Shown: piece by piece, positions 1-9,668 of the stretch
Position numbering within the stretch: position 1 is the first letter of the stretch
Layout of the letters: each line of letters begins with the position of its first letter
Assembly (NCBI GenBank): GCA_945925985.1
Contig: CAMELV010000022.1
Location: forward strand, 1-57,998
DNA length: 57,998 bases
DNA from: Comamonas sp. lk
GTDB lineage: Bacteria; Pseudomonadota; Gammaproteobacteria; Burkholderiales; Burkholderiaceae_C
Direction of reading: 5' to 3'
Made by a program: the position numbers and the translations under genes
The notes under the pieces: model-generated
The model's input: only the letters and a program-made list of their open reading frames with translations
What the model was told of the DNA's origin: nothing
The model's database searches: none

Positions 1-2
1 GA

Positions 3-82
3 GCGGTGGGGCGTTCGGCGCAGCGGCATCAAGGGGGAGCCCGCAGGGCGGAGGACAGCCGCGGAGCCGAATGCCCCGCCGC
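3..82. repeat. GC-rich inverted repeat at the left edge
   Basis: Positions 3-19 and 66-82 are inverted complements at 15 of 17 bases, so the segment can fold into a long stem enclosing about 46 bases. It lies beyond the 3' end of the fumarase gene, which reads leftward. There is no T-run, so it does not look like a classic intrinsic terminator. It may be an intergenic repeat or the end of a longer element that continues outside the window. No gene is recognisable in 1-146. Confidence 0.45.
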
Positions 83-146
83 CCTGATCCCGCAATCGCG
101 ATCGCAAGCCGAATACCACGACCCGACGCGAACCCCCAAGAGACTC

Positions 147-1697
147 TCAGTTTGACTTGACCGCGATCCCCTTGAACTCACCGCTGGCAATGCGTTTTTG
201 CCACTCGGCTGGACCGGTAATATGGGCGCTGGTGCCACCGGCGTCTACCGCCACCGTGACAGGCATGTCGACCACGTCGAACTCGTAGATGGCTTCCATG
301 CCCAGGTCAGCAAAACCGACCACCTTGGCGGTTTTGATCGCCTTGCTGACCAGGTAGGCCGCGCCGCCCACGGCCATCAGGTAGGCGCTCTGGTGCTTGC
401 GGATGGCCTCGATTGCCACCGGTCCGCGCTCGGCCTTGCCGATCATGGCGATCAAGCCGGTGTCGCGCAACATCATCTCGGTGAAACCGTCCATGCGGGT
501 GGCGGTGGTCGGGCCAGCTGGGCCCACGGCCTCGTCCTTGACTGGATCGACCGGGCCCACGTAGTAAATGACGCGGTTGGTGAAATCCACCGGTAACTTG
601 TCGCCACGGGCCAGCATGTCCTGGATGCGCTTGTGCGCGGCATCGCGCCCGGTCAGCATCTTGCCGTTCAGCAGCAGGGTGTCGCCCGGCTTCCAGCTGG
701 CCACTTCTTGCGGAGTGAGAGTGTCGAGGTTGACTTTTTTGCTTTTGACGTAGTCAGGGGTCCATGCTACGTTGGGCCACAGGTCGAGTGAGGGCGGATC
801 GAGGTAGATTGGGCCACTACCGTCCAGCACAAAATGGGCATGGCGGGTTGCAGCGCAGTTGGGGATCATGGCCACCGGTTTGCTGGCCGCGTGGGTGGGG
901 TACATCTTGATTTTTACGTCCAGCACCGTGGTCAGGCCACCCAGACCCTGAGCGCCAATGCCCAAGGCGTTGACCTTCTCAAACAGTTCCAGGCGCAACG
1001 CCTCTGTCTTGCTCAGCGCCCCGCCGGCTGCGGCTTTTGCCTGCAGTTGGTACATGTCAAGGTCCTCCATCAGGCTCTCCTTGGCCATCAAGACGGCTTT
1101 TTCGGCGGTGCCACCAATGCCGATGCCCAGCATGCCGGGCGGGCACCAACCCGCACCCATGGTCGGCACGGTCTTGAGCACCCAGTCCACCACCGAGTCG
1201 CCGGGGTTTAGCATCACCAGTTTGCTTTTGTTCTCACTGCCGCCGCCTTTGGCTGCTACCGTCACCTCCAGCGTGTCCCCCGGCACGATCTCGGTGAAGA
1301 TCACCGCCGGCGTGTTGTCCTTTGTGTTTTTGCGCGCGAACTCCGGATCGGCCACGATGCTGGCACGCAAGGTGTTGTCCGGGTGGTTGTAGGCACGGCG
1401 TACGCCCTCGTTGATGGCGTCGTCCAGCCCGCCGGTGAATCCCTCCAGCCGCACGCCCATACCGAGCTTCAGGAACACATTGACGATGCCAGTGTCCTGG
1501 CAGATTGGCCGGTGACCGGTGGCGCTCATCCGGCTGTTGGTCAGGATCTGTGCAATGGCGTCTTTGGCTGCGGCGCTGTGCTCCCTCTCGTAGGCTCGGG
1601 CCAGATGGGCAATGTAGTCGGCCGGGTGGTAGTAACTGATGTACTGCAGGGCGGCGGCGACGGACTCGATCAGATCAGCCTGGCGGATGGTGCTCAT
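147..1697 (-). CDS. fumA: fumarate hydratase, class I (iron-sulfur)
   Basis: This 516-residue protein is a single-chain class I fumarase, an oxygen-sensitive [4Fe-4S] enzyme that interconverts fumarate and malate in the TCA cycle. The N-terminal alpha-type part contains the motif RPICQDTGIVN with a likely cluster cysteine, followed by GGGSENKSKLVML and a GWCPPGMLGIGIGG stretch. The C-terminal beta-type swivelling part contains GPTTATRMD. The start is set at the Met of MSTIRQADL because family similarity begins there; the 33 codons upstream look non-coding. A class I rather than class II enzyme suits a facultative or microaerobic lifestyle. No operon partner is obvious, as the next gene on the same strand is 177 bases upstream. 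Confidence 0.93.
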   Translation of the reverse strand: MSTIRQADLIESVAAALQYISYYHPADYIAHLARAYEREHSAAAKDAIAQILTNSRMSATGHRPICQDTGIVNVFLKLGMGVRLEGFTGGLDDAINEGVRRAYNHPDNTLRASIVADPEFARKNTKDNTPAVIFTEIVPGDTLEVTVAAKGGGSENKSKLVMLNPGDSVVDWVLKTVPTMGAGWCPPGMLGIGIGGTAEKAVLMAKESLMEDLDMYQLQAKAAAGGALSKTEALRLELFEKVNALGIGAQGLGGLTTVLDVKIKMYPTHAASKPVAMIPNCAATRHAHFVLDGSGPIYLDPPSLDLWPNVAWTPDYVKSKKVNLDTLTPQEVASWKPGDTLLLNGKMLTGRDAAHKRIQDMLARGDKLPVDFTNRVIYYVGPVDPVKDEAVGPAGPTTATRMDGFTEMMLRDTGLIAMIGKAERGPVAIEAIRKHQSAYLMAVGGAAYLVSKAIKTAKVVGFADLGMEAIYEFDVVDMPVTVAVDAGGTSAHITGPAEWQKRIASGEFKGIAVKSN

Positions 1698-1874
1698 AGG
1701 GGGCAAAGCCTCGGTGTTCGGGTACAGGGAATGGGATGAAAACGCCTTTGAGTTTAACCAACCGACCCCAAACGCACTTGGCGCGAGATGCCGCAAGCTG
1801 AGTTCGCATCAGCCTCGAAGGCACTCGTAACCGCCGGCAATGCTGGTTTTGCTGGCCGCCGGCAAGCCAAGGCC

Positions 1875-2474
1875 TCAATGCCCAGCGTCGGGGCGTGACA
1901 TCAGCTGGTCGGTGTAGGCAATGGCCATGGCGGACAGCAAAAAGGTGACGTGGATCGCGGTTTGCGCGATCAAAACTTTTTCGTCGTAGTTGGCAGCGTT
2001 GATGAAGGTTTTGAGAAGGTGAATGGAGCTGATGCCAATGATCGCTGTTGCCAGTTTGACCTTGAGCACCGAGGCGTTGACATGGCTCAGCCATTCGGGC
2101 TGGTCGGGGTGGTCCTGGAGGTCCATGCGGCTGACAAAGGTCTCATAACCACCCACAATCACCATAATGAGCAGGTTGGAGATCATTACCACATCGATCA
2201 GCGCCAGCACCACCAGCATGATGATGGTTTCATTCAGGCCGGTCGTGACCGCAGTTTCCTTGTAACCGATGCTCGAGATCAGGGCCTGTAAGGCGGTTTG
2301 ACTGCCAAAGGCGGCCTCCAGCAGGTGCACCAGCTCCACCCAGAAATGGAACACATAGACCCCTTGTGCGGCAATCAGGCCGAGATACAGCGGCAACTGC
2401 AGCCAGCGACTGGCAAATATAAAGGCGGGCAGCGGGCGCATGCGGCGGGGTTTGGTCGGAGGCGTGGGGGTCAT
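1875..2474 (-). CDS. UPF0114 / TIGR00645 family integral membrane protein
   Basis: This 199-residue protein matches the YqhA-like UPF0114 family of small inner-membrane proteins, whose function is not established. Three or four hydrophobic segments are visible: roughly residues 25-45, 80-110 (rich in I, L, M and V), 140-160 and 168-188. The phrase [11 protein letters not shown] between them is typical of the family. The N-terminus is rich in Pro, Arg and Lys and should be cytoplasmic. It is on the same strand as the fumarase downstream but separated from it by 177 bases, so co-transcription is possible but not shown. Confidence 0.8.
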   Translation of the reverse strand: MTPTPPTKPRRMRPLPAFIFASRWLQLPLYLGLIAAQGVYVFHFWVELVHLLEAAFGSQTALQALISSIGYKETAVTTGLNETIIMLVVLALIDVVMISNLLIMVIVGGYETFVSRMDLQDHPDQPEWLSHVNASVLKVKLATAIIGISSIHLLKTFINAANYDEKVLIAQTAIHVTFLLSAMAIAYTDQLMSRPDAGH

Positions 2475-2636
2475 TGTCGGTCTTTCAGGCTCGTGTGCCG
2501 GGATTGTAGGGGTCTGCCCAAGGCTGTAAAGTCTGAGGTCGCGTTGTCGAGGTTGTAAGCTTGAAGCCAGTCAGTGGCATGTAAGTGCGACCGTCGACAG
2601 TCGGGCCCAGTTTCGAATCATTAGAGGAGACAGTTC

Positions 2637-4634
2637 ATGAGTGAATCCAAATCTGCCATGCAGTCGATGCTGGTCGAAAACCGCGTGTTCCCACCCAGCG
2701 AGGCGATGGCAAAGGCCGCTCGAATTTCCGGCATGTCCGGCTATAACGCTTTGTGTACTGAAGCCGAACAGGATTTTGAGGGCTTCTGGGCCCGCCTGGC
2801 CCGCGAAAACGTGAGCTGGACCAAGCCGTTCACCCGCACTCTGGACGAGTCTGATGCCCCGTTCTACAAGTGGTTTGACGACGGTGAGCTCAATGCATCG
2901 GCCAACTGCCTGGACAAGCACATGGGGACCCCCAACGAGCACAAGACCGCCGTGATTTTCGAGGCAGACGACGGCACCGTCACCAAGACCAGCTACCGTG
3001 AGCTGTTGGCGCGCGTTAGCCAGTTTGCCAATGCGCTCCAGGCAAATGGCGTGAACAAGGGTGACCGGGTGCTGGTGTACATGCCGATGACGCTCGAAGG
3101 GGTGATTGCCATGCAGGCCTGCGCCCGCATCGGCGCGACCCACAGTGTGGTGTTTGGTGGCTTCTCGGCCAAGGCGCTTCAGGAACGCATCATCGACGCT
3201 GGCGCTGTGGCCGTGATCACCTCCAACTACCAGATGCGCGGTGGCAAGGAGTTGCCGCTCAAAGCGATTGTGGATGAGGGCCTGGGGCTGGGTGGCTGCG
3301 AGTCCATCAAAAACGTTTTTGTCTTCGAGCGCACAGCCACCGCCTGCAACATGGTGGCCGGACGTGATCAGACATTTGCGCAGGCGCTGGCCGGCCAAAG
3401 CACAGATTGCGCGCCGGTGCCGGTTGGCGCTGAGCACCCCCTGTTCATTTTGTACACCTCGGGGTCCACCGGCAAGCCCAAGGGTGTGCAGCATGCCACT
3501 GGCGGCTTTGTGCTGTGGAGCAAGCTGACCATGGACTGGACCTTTGACCTGCGCAGCGACGATGTGTTCTGGTGTACCGCTGACATTGGCTGGATCACTG
3601 GACACGCGTATGTGGCCTACGGTCCTCTGGCGGCCGGGGCGACCCAGATCATTTTTGAGGGCGTGCCGACCTACCCCAACGCCGGCCGCTTCTGGCAGAT
3701 GATTGAGCGCCACAAGTGCAGCATCTTCTACACCGCGCCCACCGCCATCCGCTCCCTGATCAAGGCGGCCGAGGCGGACGAAAAAGTGCACCCAGCCCGG
3801 TCCGACCTGAGCTCGCTGCGGATTCTGGGCTCGGTGGGCGAACCCATCAACCCCGAAGCCTGGATGTGGTACTACAAACATGTGGGCGGCGAGCGTTGCC
3901 CGATTGTGGATACCTTCTGGCAGACCGAAACCGGTGGTCACATGATCACGCCGCTGCCCGGCGCCACCCCGCTGGTGCCTGGCAGTTGTACCTTGCCCCT
4001 GCCGGGGATCATGGCAGCCATTGTGGACGAGTCCGGCCGGGATATACCCAATGGTTCAGGCGGCTTGCTGGTCATCAAGCGCCCCTGGCCCTCAATGATC
4101 CGCACCATCTGGAATGACCCCGAACGATTCAAGAAGAGCTATTTCCCGGAAGAAATGGGCGGCCGCTTGTACCTCGCCGGTGACGGTGCGGTACGCAGTG
4201 TCGACCGGGGCTACTTCCGCATCACCGGGCGAATTGATGATGTGTTGAATGTGTCTGGCCACCGAATGGGCACCATGGAAATTGAATCGGCGCTGGTGGC
4301 CAAAACTGACCTGGTGGCCGAGGCCGCTGTCGTCGGCCGCCCCGATGACCTGACGGGCGAGGCGATCTGTGCTTTTGTGGTGCTGAAACGCCCCATGCCC
4401 AGTGGCGACGAGGCCAAAGTCATCGCCAAGCAGTTGCGCGATTGGGTGGCCAAGGAAATTGGCCCGATTGCCAAGCCGAAGGACATTCGCTTTGGCGAGA
4501 ACCTGCCCAAGACCCGCTCGGGCAAGATCATGCGTCGGTTGCTTCGCTCACTGGCCAAGGGAGAGACCATCACACAGGACACGTCAACGCTGGAAAACCC
4601 GGCAATTTTGAGCCAACTCGGCCAGGCCTACTGA
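2637..4634 (+). CDS. acsA: acetyl-CoA synthetase (acetate-CoA ligase, AMP-forming)
   Basis: This 665-residue adenylate-forming enzyme activates acetate to acetyl-CoA through acetyl-AMP. The ACAS N-terminal region is followed by the ATP-binding loop [11 protein letters not shown] near residue 271, then [12 protein letters not shown] and FWQTETGG. The C-terminal [10 protein letters not shown] near residue 622 contains the catalytic, acetylatable lysine. The Trp in FWQTETGG corresponds to the residue that limits the acyl pocket to acetate in characterised Acs enzymes, which favours acetate over propionate. An unusually strong ribosome binding site (AGAGGAGA) precedes the ATG. The gene is divergent from the UPF0114 gene and convergent with the cytochrome c gene. 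Confidence 0.93.
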   Translation: MSESKSAMQSMLVENRVFPPSEAMAKAARISGMSGYNALCTEAEQDFEGFWARLARENVSWTKPFTRTLDESDAPFYKWFDDGELNASANCLDKHMGTPNEHKTAVIFEADDGTVTKTSYRELLARVSQFANALQANGVNKGDRVLVYMPMTLEGVIAMQACARIGATHSVVFGGFSAKALQERIIDAGAVAVITSNYQMRGGKELPLKAIVDEGLGLGGCESIKNVFVFERTATACNMVAGRDQTFAQALAGQSTDCAPVPVGAEHPLFILYTSGSTGKPKGVQHATGGFVLWSKLTMDWTFDLRSDDVFWCTADIGWITGHAYVAYGPLAAGATQIIFEGVPTYPNAGRFWQMIERHKCSIFYTAPTAIRSLIKAAEADEKVHPARSDLSSLRILGSVGEPINPEAWMWYYKHVGGERCPIVDTFWQTETGGHMITPLPGATPLVPGSCTLPLPGIMAAIVDESGRDIPNGSGGLLVIKRPWPSMIRTIWNDPERFKKSYFPEEMGGRLYLAGDGAVRSVDRGYFRITGRIDDVLNVSGHRMGTMEIESALVAKTDLVAEAAVVGRPDDLTGEAICAFVVLKRPMPSGDEAKVIAKQLRDWVAKEIGPIAKPKDIRFGENLPKTRSGKIMRRLLRSLAKGETITQDTSTLENPAILSQLGQAY

Positions 4635-4641
4635 GCTGTTG

Positions 4642-4673
4642 ATCTGCCGCCCGCACTCTGCGGGCTGAGCAGA
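4642..4673. terminator. hairpin between convergent acsA and cytochrome c genes
   Basis: ATCTGC near 4642 pairs with GCAGAT ending at 4673, and CCCGC pairs with GCGGG inside, making an interrupted stem with a short loop. It sits 8 bases after the acsA stop and just before the 3' end of the opposing cytochrome gene, so it could act in both directions. The following TTTAAA is only a weak T-tract. Termination is inferred from position and fold. Confidence 0.5.
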
Positions 4674-4674
4674 T

Positions 4675-4980
4675 TTAAAGTGCAAGCACCCATCCGGCCA
4701 GTTTTTTGGCGTCGGCGTCATTCACCTGGGGATTGGCAGGCATCGGGATGGCGCCCCAGGCGCCGGAGCCGCCCTTGGTGATTTTGGTGGCAAGTTTGTC
4801 CACAGCGTCTTTTTGGCCGGCGTATTTTTTTGCGACATCTCTGTAAGAGGGGCCCACCAGTTTTTTGTCAATGGCATGGCAGGCCATGCAGTTCTTGGCT
4901 GCCGCCAAGGCCTGGTCAGCAAGTGCCGAGCCAGACAAAAGGACGACGGTAACCAACAGAAACAGGTTGCGACGCAGCAT
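4675..4980 (-). CDS. small periplasmic class I cytochrome c (c551/c8-like)
   Basis: The 101-residue precursor has an N-terminal signal peptide (MLRRNLFLLV onward, cleavage probably after SALA). A single haem-binding motif CMACH follows, and GAIPMPAN supplies the likely axial methionine. This is the layout of cytochrome c551/c8, soluble periplasmic carriers that donate electrons to terminal oxidases or denitrification enzymes. The start at 4980 was chosen because AAGGAAA lies 7 bases upstream; an in-frame ATG at 5007 is possible but lacks this site. It is monocistronic. A cbb3-oxidase cluster further along the window makes a role in feeding electrons to that oxidase plausible, though this is inference. 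Confidence 0.85.
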   Translation of the reverse strand: MLRRNLFLLVTVVLLSGSALADQALAAAKNCMACHAIDKKLVGPSYRDVAKKYAGQKDAVDKLATKITKGGSGAWGAIPMPANPQVNDADAKKLAGWVLAL

Positions 4981-5073
4981 TAATTTTCCTTTCAGTGTCG
5001 ATTTCATCTGTGCGCCTGAATTGTAAGAATCATGGCGTCAGCCCGACACAACGAGGGCTTTCAGTGTAACGGT

Positions 5074-6780
5074 TCAGTAATTGTCCAGCACGGCACCTTT
5101 GCTGGCTGTGGAGGCGTTGAAGGCAAACTTGGCCTGAACACCTCGCGTGTAACGCGGCGCCGGTGCTGTCCAAGCAGCACGGCGGCTGGCAATCACATCG
5201 TCGCTGACATTGAGCTGCAACAGTAGCTGGTGCGAGTCAATGGTGATGGAATCTCCTTCCTCAATGAAGGCAATCGTCCCGCCCACCGCCGCTTCAGGGG
5301 CCACGTGGCCCACCACCATGCCCCAGGTTCCACCGGAAAAACGGCCGTCGGTGATCAGCCCCACTGACTCGCCCAGGCCCTGACCCACCAGCGCACCCGT
5401 CGGCGCCAGCATCTCGGGCATGCCCGGGCCACCCTTGGGGCCCAGGTAGCGCAAGACCATCACATCACCCGGTACGATTTTGTTGGCCAGGATGGCGGCC
5501 AGAGCCGACTGCTCGTCCTCGAACACGCGGGCCGGGCCGGTCATGACTGGTTTTTTGAGGCCGGTGATCTTGGCGACGCTGCCCTCTGGCGACAGATTGC
5601 CCTTGAGGATCGCCAGGTGACCCTGGGCGTACATCGGGTTGCTGATGGGGCGGATCACGTCCTGGTCAGCGCGAGGGGCATCCGGAATGTCTTTGAGCAC
5701 TTCGGCAATGGTCTGGCCAGTGATGGTCAGGCAGTCGCCGTGCAGCAGGCCTGCCGCCAGCAGGGTCTTCATCACCTGCGGGATGCCGCCGGCGCGGTGC
5801 AGGTCCACCGCCAGGTACTTGCCGCTTGGCTTGAGGTCGCACAGCACGGGGGTTTTCACGCGCACACGCTCAAAGTCGTCAATCGTCCATTCGACCTCGG
5901 CGGCGTGGGCGATCGCCAGGAAGTGCAGCACGGCATTGGTGGAACCGCCTGTGGCCATGATCACGGCGACTGCGTTCTCGATCGACTTCCGGGTCACGAT
6001 GTCTCGCGGCTTGATGTCTTTCTTGATGGCTTCCACCAGCACCTTGGCCGACTCCCGAGCCGAGTTGAGTTTTTCGTCGTGCGGGTTGGCCATGGTGCTG
6101 GAGTAGGGCAGCGAGATGCCCAGCGCTTCAAAGGACGAGGACATGGTGTTGGCCGTGTACATGCCGCCGCAAGAACCGGTGCCCGGAATTGCCCGGCGTT
6201 CGATTTCCAGCAGGTCCGTATCGCTGAGGCGACCGGCGGCGTTTTCGCCCACCGCCTCAAAGACGCTGACGATGTTCAAGTCGCGGCCCTGGTAGTGCCC
6301 CGGCAGGATGGTGCCGCCGTAGACGTAAATGGCCGGCACATTGGCCCGCAGCATGCCCATCAAGCCGCCCGGCATGTTCTTGTCGCAGCCGCCCACCACC
6401 ACGACGCCGTCCATCCACTGGCCCTGGACGCAGGTTTCGATGCAATCCGAGATGACCTCGCGGCTGACCAGCGAGTACTTCATGCCCTCGGTCCCCATGG
6501 CCATGCCGTCAGATATGGTGGGCGTGCCAAACACCTGGGCGTTGCCGCCAGCCTCTTCAATGCCGGCAATCGCCGCGTCGGCCAGCTTTTGCAGGCCTGA
6601 ATTGCAGGGCGTGATGGTGCTGTGGCCGTTGGCCACGCCCACCATGGGTTTCTTGAAATCGTCGGCCTCGTAGCCCATGGCGTAGTACATCGAGCGATTC
6701 GGCGCGCGGGACTTGCCCTCGGTGATGTTTTTGCTGCGCGAGTTGATGGCGTGCACCGGGATAACTTTTGAATCGCTCAT
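5074..6780 (-). CDS. ilvD: dihydroxy-acid dehydratase
   Basis: This 568-residue IlvD/Edd-family enzyme dehydrates dihydroxy-isovalerate and dihydroxy-methylvalerate in valine and isoleucine synthesis. The three family cysteines expected to bind the Fe-S cluster are visible at residue 59 ([10 protein letters not shown]), 132 ([10 protein letters not shown]) and 204 ([14 protein letters not shown]). The C-terminal [15 protein letters not shown] is also typical. Length is normal for a short-form IlvD. An edd (6-phosphogluconate dehydratase) identity is less likely because Edd is longer. The gene is divergent from lgt, with about 110 bases between the starts. Confidence 0.93.
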   Translation of the reverse strand: MSDSKVIPVHAINSRSKNITEGKSRAPNRSMYYAMGYEADDFKKPMVGVANGHSTITPCNSGLQKLADAAIAGIEEAGGNAQVFGTPTISDGMAMGTEGMKYSLVSREVISDCIETCVQGQWMDGVVVVGGCDKNMPGGLMGMLRANVPAIYVYGGTILPGHYQGRDLNIVSVFEAVGENAAGRLSDTDLLEIERRAIPGTGSCGGMYTANTMSSSFEALGISLPYSSTMANPHDEKLNSARESAKVLVEAIKKDIKPRDIVTRKSIENAVAVIMATGGSTNAVLHFLAIAHAAEVEWTIDDFERVRVKTPVLCDLKPSGKYLAVDLHRAGGIPQVMKTLLAAGLLHGDCLTITGQTIAEVLKDIPDAPRADQDVIRPISNPMYAQGHLAILKGNLSPEGSVAKITGLKKPVMTGPARVFEDEQSALAAILANKIVPGDVMVLRYLGPKGGPGMPEMLAPTGALVGQGLGESVGLITDGRFSGGTWGMVVGHVAPEAAVGGTIAFIEEGDSITIDSHQLLLQLNVSDDVIASRRAAWTAPAPRYTRGVQAKFAFNASTASKGAVLDNY

Positions 6781-6891
6781 GGCTGTAGGGGATCGGACGG
6801 TTGAGGTGGGCGGATTTTAGCCCTCGGCCTTGGCTCGGTCACGCGTCGGACAAAAGCCCGAGGCGACTGCGAACGCAGGCACAATGGCGTC

Positions 6892-7698
6892 ATGTTGATG
6901 CATCCCTCCATCGATCCGGTAGCGCTACAGCTGGGCCCGCTGGCCGTGCACTGGTACGGACTGACTTATCTGGCGGCTTTCGGTCTTTTCATGGCCTTGG
7001 GTCTGCGCCGACTGCGGCACCAGCCGTTTGCCTCGCTCACCGGAAAGCAGGCTTGGTCGCGGCAAGACGTGGAGGACATCCTGTTCCTGGGCGTGATGGG
7101 CGTGGTGGCGGGCGGGCGGCTCGGTTACTGCCTGTTCTACAAGCCGGCCTACTACCTGGCGCATCCGCTGGAAGTGCTGGCGGTCTGGCAAGGCGGCATG
7201 AGTTTTCACGGCGGTATGCTGGGCGTGATCGCCGCCATGGTGTGGTTCGCGCGGTCGCGCGGCAAACCCTGGCTGCAGGTGGCCGATTTCGTCGCGCCCT
7301 GTGTGCCGACTGGGCTCGCGGCCGGGCGCGTTGGCAACTTCATCAATGGTGAGCTCTGGGGCCGCTTATGCAGCCCGGACCTGCCCTGGGGCATGGTGTT
7401 TCGGGGGGCTGGACAGCTGCCGCGGCACCCCTCGCAGGTCTACCAGTTTTTGCTGGAAGGCCTGCTCTTGTTTGTGATCCTTTGGCTGTACGCGCGCAAG
7501 CCGCGCCCGCTCGGTGCCGTGGCAGCCCTGTTTTTGTTGGGCTACGGTGTGTTGCGCTTTGTAGCCGAATTTTTCCGCGAGCCGGATGCGCACCTGGGCG
7601 TGCTGTCACTGGGCATGAGCATGGGCCAGTGGCTGTGCTTGCCGATGATCGTGGGCGGGGCGGGCCTCTGGTGGTGGGCTGTACACCGTCGGGAATAG
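6892..7698 (+). CDS. lgt: prolipoprotein diacylglyceryl transferase
   Basis: This 268-residue inner-membrane enzyme transfers a diacylglyceryl group from phosphatidylglycerol to the lipobox cysteine of prolipoproteins, the first step of lipoprotein maturation. It has the usual seven or so hydrophobic segments. The conserved early segment contains HWYGLTYL, and the family signature [14 protein letters not shown] appears near residue 145. Length is standard. Translation could begin at the first ATG (6892) or at an in-frame ATG two codons later. The gene stands alone, followed by an A+T-rich repeat. Confidence 0.94.
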   Translation: MLMHPSIDPVALQLGPLAVHWYGLTYLAAFGLFMALGLRRLRHQPFASLTGKQAWSRQDVEDILFLGVMGVVAGGRLGYCLFYKPAYYLAHPLEVLAVWQGGMSFHGGMLGVIAAMVWFARSRGKPWLQVADFVAPCVPTGLAAGRVGNFINGELWGRLCSPDLPWGMVFRGAGQLPRHPSQVYQFLLEGLLLFVILWLYARKPRPLGAVAALFLLGYGVLRFVAEFFREPDAHLGVLSLGMSMGQWLCLPMIVGGAGLWWWAVHRRE

Positions 7699-7700
7699 AG

Positions 7701-7762
7701 TATGAAATAGGTCGCCGAGCCCCGTCGCTATTGGGCTTAATGCTATTTAATATATAGCAAAA
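7701..7762. repeat. short A+T-rich interspersed repeat, copy 1
   Basis: The segment after lgt reads AAATAGGTCGCCGAGCCCC, then a short spacer, GGGCTTAATGCTATTT and ATATATAGC. The AGCCC/GGGCT complement gives a weak stem. The same plan (AAATCGGC, CTAGCCCCCGT, GGGCT, TAGCTATCAAAA) recurs at 9455-9510, 54538-54596 and 57001-57067. Base composition is clearly more A+T-rich than its surroundings. I recall such elements as frequent in Comamonadaceae genomes. This copy is intergenic. Confidence 0.5.
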
Positions 7763-7786
7763 TTTTTATAACAACAGGAGACAAGC

Positions 7787-8785
7787 ATGTTCGAGCAAGC
7801 ACAATTAGTTGCCAATCGACGTCAAGTGCTGCGCCTGGCCGCCGCGGCCGGTGCATTGACGTTACCCCTGGCGGGTCGCACTCAGTCGAGCTGGCCGACC
7901 AAACCCGTGAATCTGGTCGTGCCTTTCCCTGCCGGTGGCGGCACTGATACCTTTGCCCGTCCATTTTCGGCGCAGTTCGCCAAGCAAACCGGCAAGACCA
8001 TGGTGATCGACAACCGGGGCGGCGCCGGTGGTACGCTCGGCGCCGGCGTAGCCGCCAAGGCCGTGCCGGATGGCTACACCCTGTTTATGGGCGCGGTGCA
8101 CCACACCATCGCGCCGTCGATGTACCCCAAGCTGGACTACGATATTGAAAAAGACTTTGTGCCGCTGGTCTTGATGGCCAATGTGCCGCATGTGGTTGTG
8201 GTCAATCCAAAGAGCATTACCGGTGATTTCAAGGCCTTTTTGGCTCAGCTCAAGGCCAGCCCAGGACGGCTGAACTACGGCTCTGCCGGCACAGGTACCT
8301 CGCACCACCTGGCGGGCGAACTGTTCAAGCAGCAGACCGGAACCTTAATCACCCATATCCCCTACACCGGCGCCGGCCCAGCGTTGCGCGACCTGATCAG
8401 CGGCCAGGTGGACATGATGTTTGACGGCCTGGCCTCTTCGGCCGGCCACATCAAGGGTGGGCGCATCAAGGCGCTGATGGTGTCAGGGGTCAAGCGCAAC
8501 CCGGCTATTCCTGACGTGCCCTGCGCGGCCGAGCTGGGCCTGCCTGACTACACCGTCACCACCTGGTACGGTCTGTGGGCACCCAAAGGCACGCCTGCCG
8601 ATGTTCAGGCGCGCATTGTCGAAGAGAGCCGCCGAGCCTTTGCGACCGATGAACTCAAAGCCATCTGGGCCAGTAATGGTGCTGATTTTGGCAATCTGTC
8701 GCCGACGCAATTTGGCGGTTTTGTCAGCGCCGAGATCAAGCGCTGGGCGGAGGTGGTCAAGGCCTCGGGCGCCAAGCTCGACTAA
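7787..8785 (+). CDS. Bug/TctC-family periplasmic solute-binding protein
   Basis: This 332-residue protein belongs to the tripartite tricarboxylate transporter receptor family, which is greatly expanded in betaproteobacteria and binds carboxylates and related metabolites. Family features seen are PVNLVVPFPAGGGTD after the signal, DNRGGAGGTLG, GYTL, LNYGSAGTGTSHHLAGELF, IPYTGAGPALRDLISGQVD and WYGLWAPKGTP. The N-terminus has NRRQVLRLAAAAGA, a plausible twin-arginine signal. No tctA or tctB membrane genes are nearby, as is usual for orphan Bug proteins. The following CoA-ligase and hydratase genes suggest a dicarboxylate such as malonate as ligand, which is inference. An AGGAGA site precedes the ATG. 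Confidence 0.88.
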   Translation: MFEQAQLVANRRQVLRLAAAAGALTLPLAGRTQSSWPTKPVNLVVPFPAGGGTDTFARPFSAQFAKQTGKTMVIDNRGGAGGTLGAGVAAKAVPDGYTLFMGAVHHTIAPSMYPKLDYDIEKDFVPLVLMANVPHVVVVNPKSITGDFKAFLAQLKASPGRLNYGSAGTGTSHHLAGELFKQQTGTLITHIPYTGAGPALRDLISGQVDMMFDGLASSAGHIKGGRIKALMVSGVKRNPAIPDVPCAAELGLPDYTVTTWYGLWAPKGTPADVQARIVEESRRAFATDELKAIWASNGADFGNLSPTQFGGFVSAEIKRWAEVVKASGAKLD

Positions 8786-8799
8786 AGGCCGCTTCGGGC

Positions 8800-9606
8800 A
8801 TGCAAGTCGGTATTGGTGTGTCGCTGCAGGGCGGCGTGACGCGTGTCACCCTGAGTCATCCGATGCGATTGAATGCCATGACTCGTCAGATGTGGCGGGA
8901 TTTGCGACGCGTTTTTGACGAATTGAAGGGACAGCCTAACTTGCGCTGTGTGCTGGTAAGCGGGGAGGGGGCGCACTTCTGCGCCGGTGGCGATATCTCC
9001 GAATACCCGGCTTTCCGGTTCGAGGCTGCGAGCCTGAGGCAGTTTCATGAGGGTGAGGTCTGGCCGGCGCTCCAGGCGATGCTTGATTGCGACGTGCCGC
9101 TGGTAGCGCAAATTGCCGGCAACTGCATGGGCGCCGGGCTAGAGATTGCCAGTTGCTGCGACCTGCGGCTTGCAGCGGCAAGCGCCCGCTTTGGCGCGCC
9201 GATTGCCCGCCTTGGGTTCCCGATGGCACCGCGCGAGGCGGCGCTGGTGGTGCGCGAAGCCGGGTTGTTGACGGCGCGTGGGATGCTGCTGGAGGCCGCC
9301 GTGCTGGACGCACCGCAGATGCTGACCCGTGGATTCTTGAGCCGGGTTCTACCCGATGATGAACTGGCCGCGGAAGCCCAAGCCACCGCTCATCGGGTGT
9401 CTGCACTGGCGCCTCAGGCGGCCCGACTTAATAAGCAGACCCTGAGGACTTTAATGTCAAATCCGGCTCTAACCCCCGTAGTGATTGATGGTATTGCTAT
9501 AAATACTGAAGCAATTTCGGCAGCCGATCCCTATGCCTATGCGGCCAGTGCCGAGCACCGGGAAGGTGTCCATGCGTTCCTAGACAAACGAAAACCAGCT
9601 TTTTGA
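8800..9606 (+). CDS. enoyl-CoA hydratase/isomerase family protein
   Basis: This 268-residue crotonase-fold protein carries the oxyanion-hole segments HFCAGGDIS (near residue 63) and QIAGNCMGAGLE (near residue 106), expected for binding and polarising an acyl-CoA thioester. The exact reaction cannot be read from sequence; hydratase, isomerase and decarboxylase members share the fold. It begins 14 bases after the Bug gene and is followed 62 bases later by the malonyl-CoA synthetase gene, so a joint role in acyl-CoA metabolism is likely. Residues near the C-terminus (about 219-237) are encoded by a repeat-like patch, which may have altered the protein's tail. Confidence 0.82.
   Translation: MQVGIGVSLQGGVTRVTLSHPMRLNAMTRQMWRDLRRVFDELKGQPNLRCVLVSGEGAHFCAGGDISEYPAFRFEAASLRQFHEGEVWPALQAMLDCDVPLVAQIAGNCMGAGLEIASCCDLRLAAASARFGAPIARLGFPMAPREAALVVREAGLLTARGMLLEAAVLDAPQMLTRGFLSRVLPDDELAAEAQATAHRVSALAPQAARLNKQTLRTLMSNPALTPVVIDGIAINTEAISAADPYAYAASAEHREGVHAFLDKRKPAF
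9455..9510. repeat. interspersed A+T-rich repeat, copy 2, inside the hydratase gene
   Basis: GTCAAATCCGGCTCTAACCC followed by CCGTAGTG and ending TTGCTATAAATACTGAA has the same order of blocks as the repeats in purL at 54538 and 57001. It lies within the coding frame of the enoyl-CoA hydratase-like gene and is read through without a stop. Similarity is by eye and imperfect. Confidence 0.45.
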
Positions 9607-9668
9607 AGCTGCGTCAGCGCCGACTGGCGCCGGCCAGACCCCGACCCGCCCAGTGACCTCTCCACGCC

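Noticed and set aside
1830..1874. Possible terminator after the UPF0114 gene
   Set aside because: GCCGGC words repeat here, but the arms do not pair beyond about six bases and there is no T-run.
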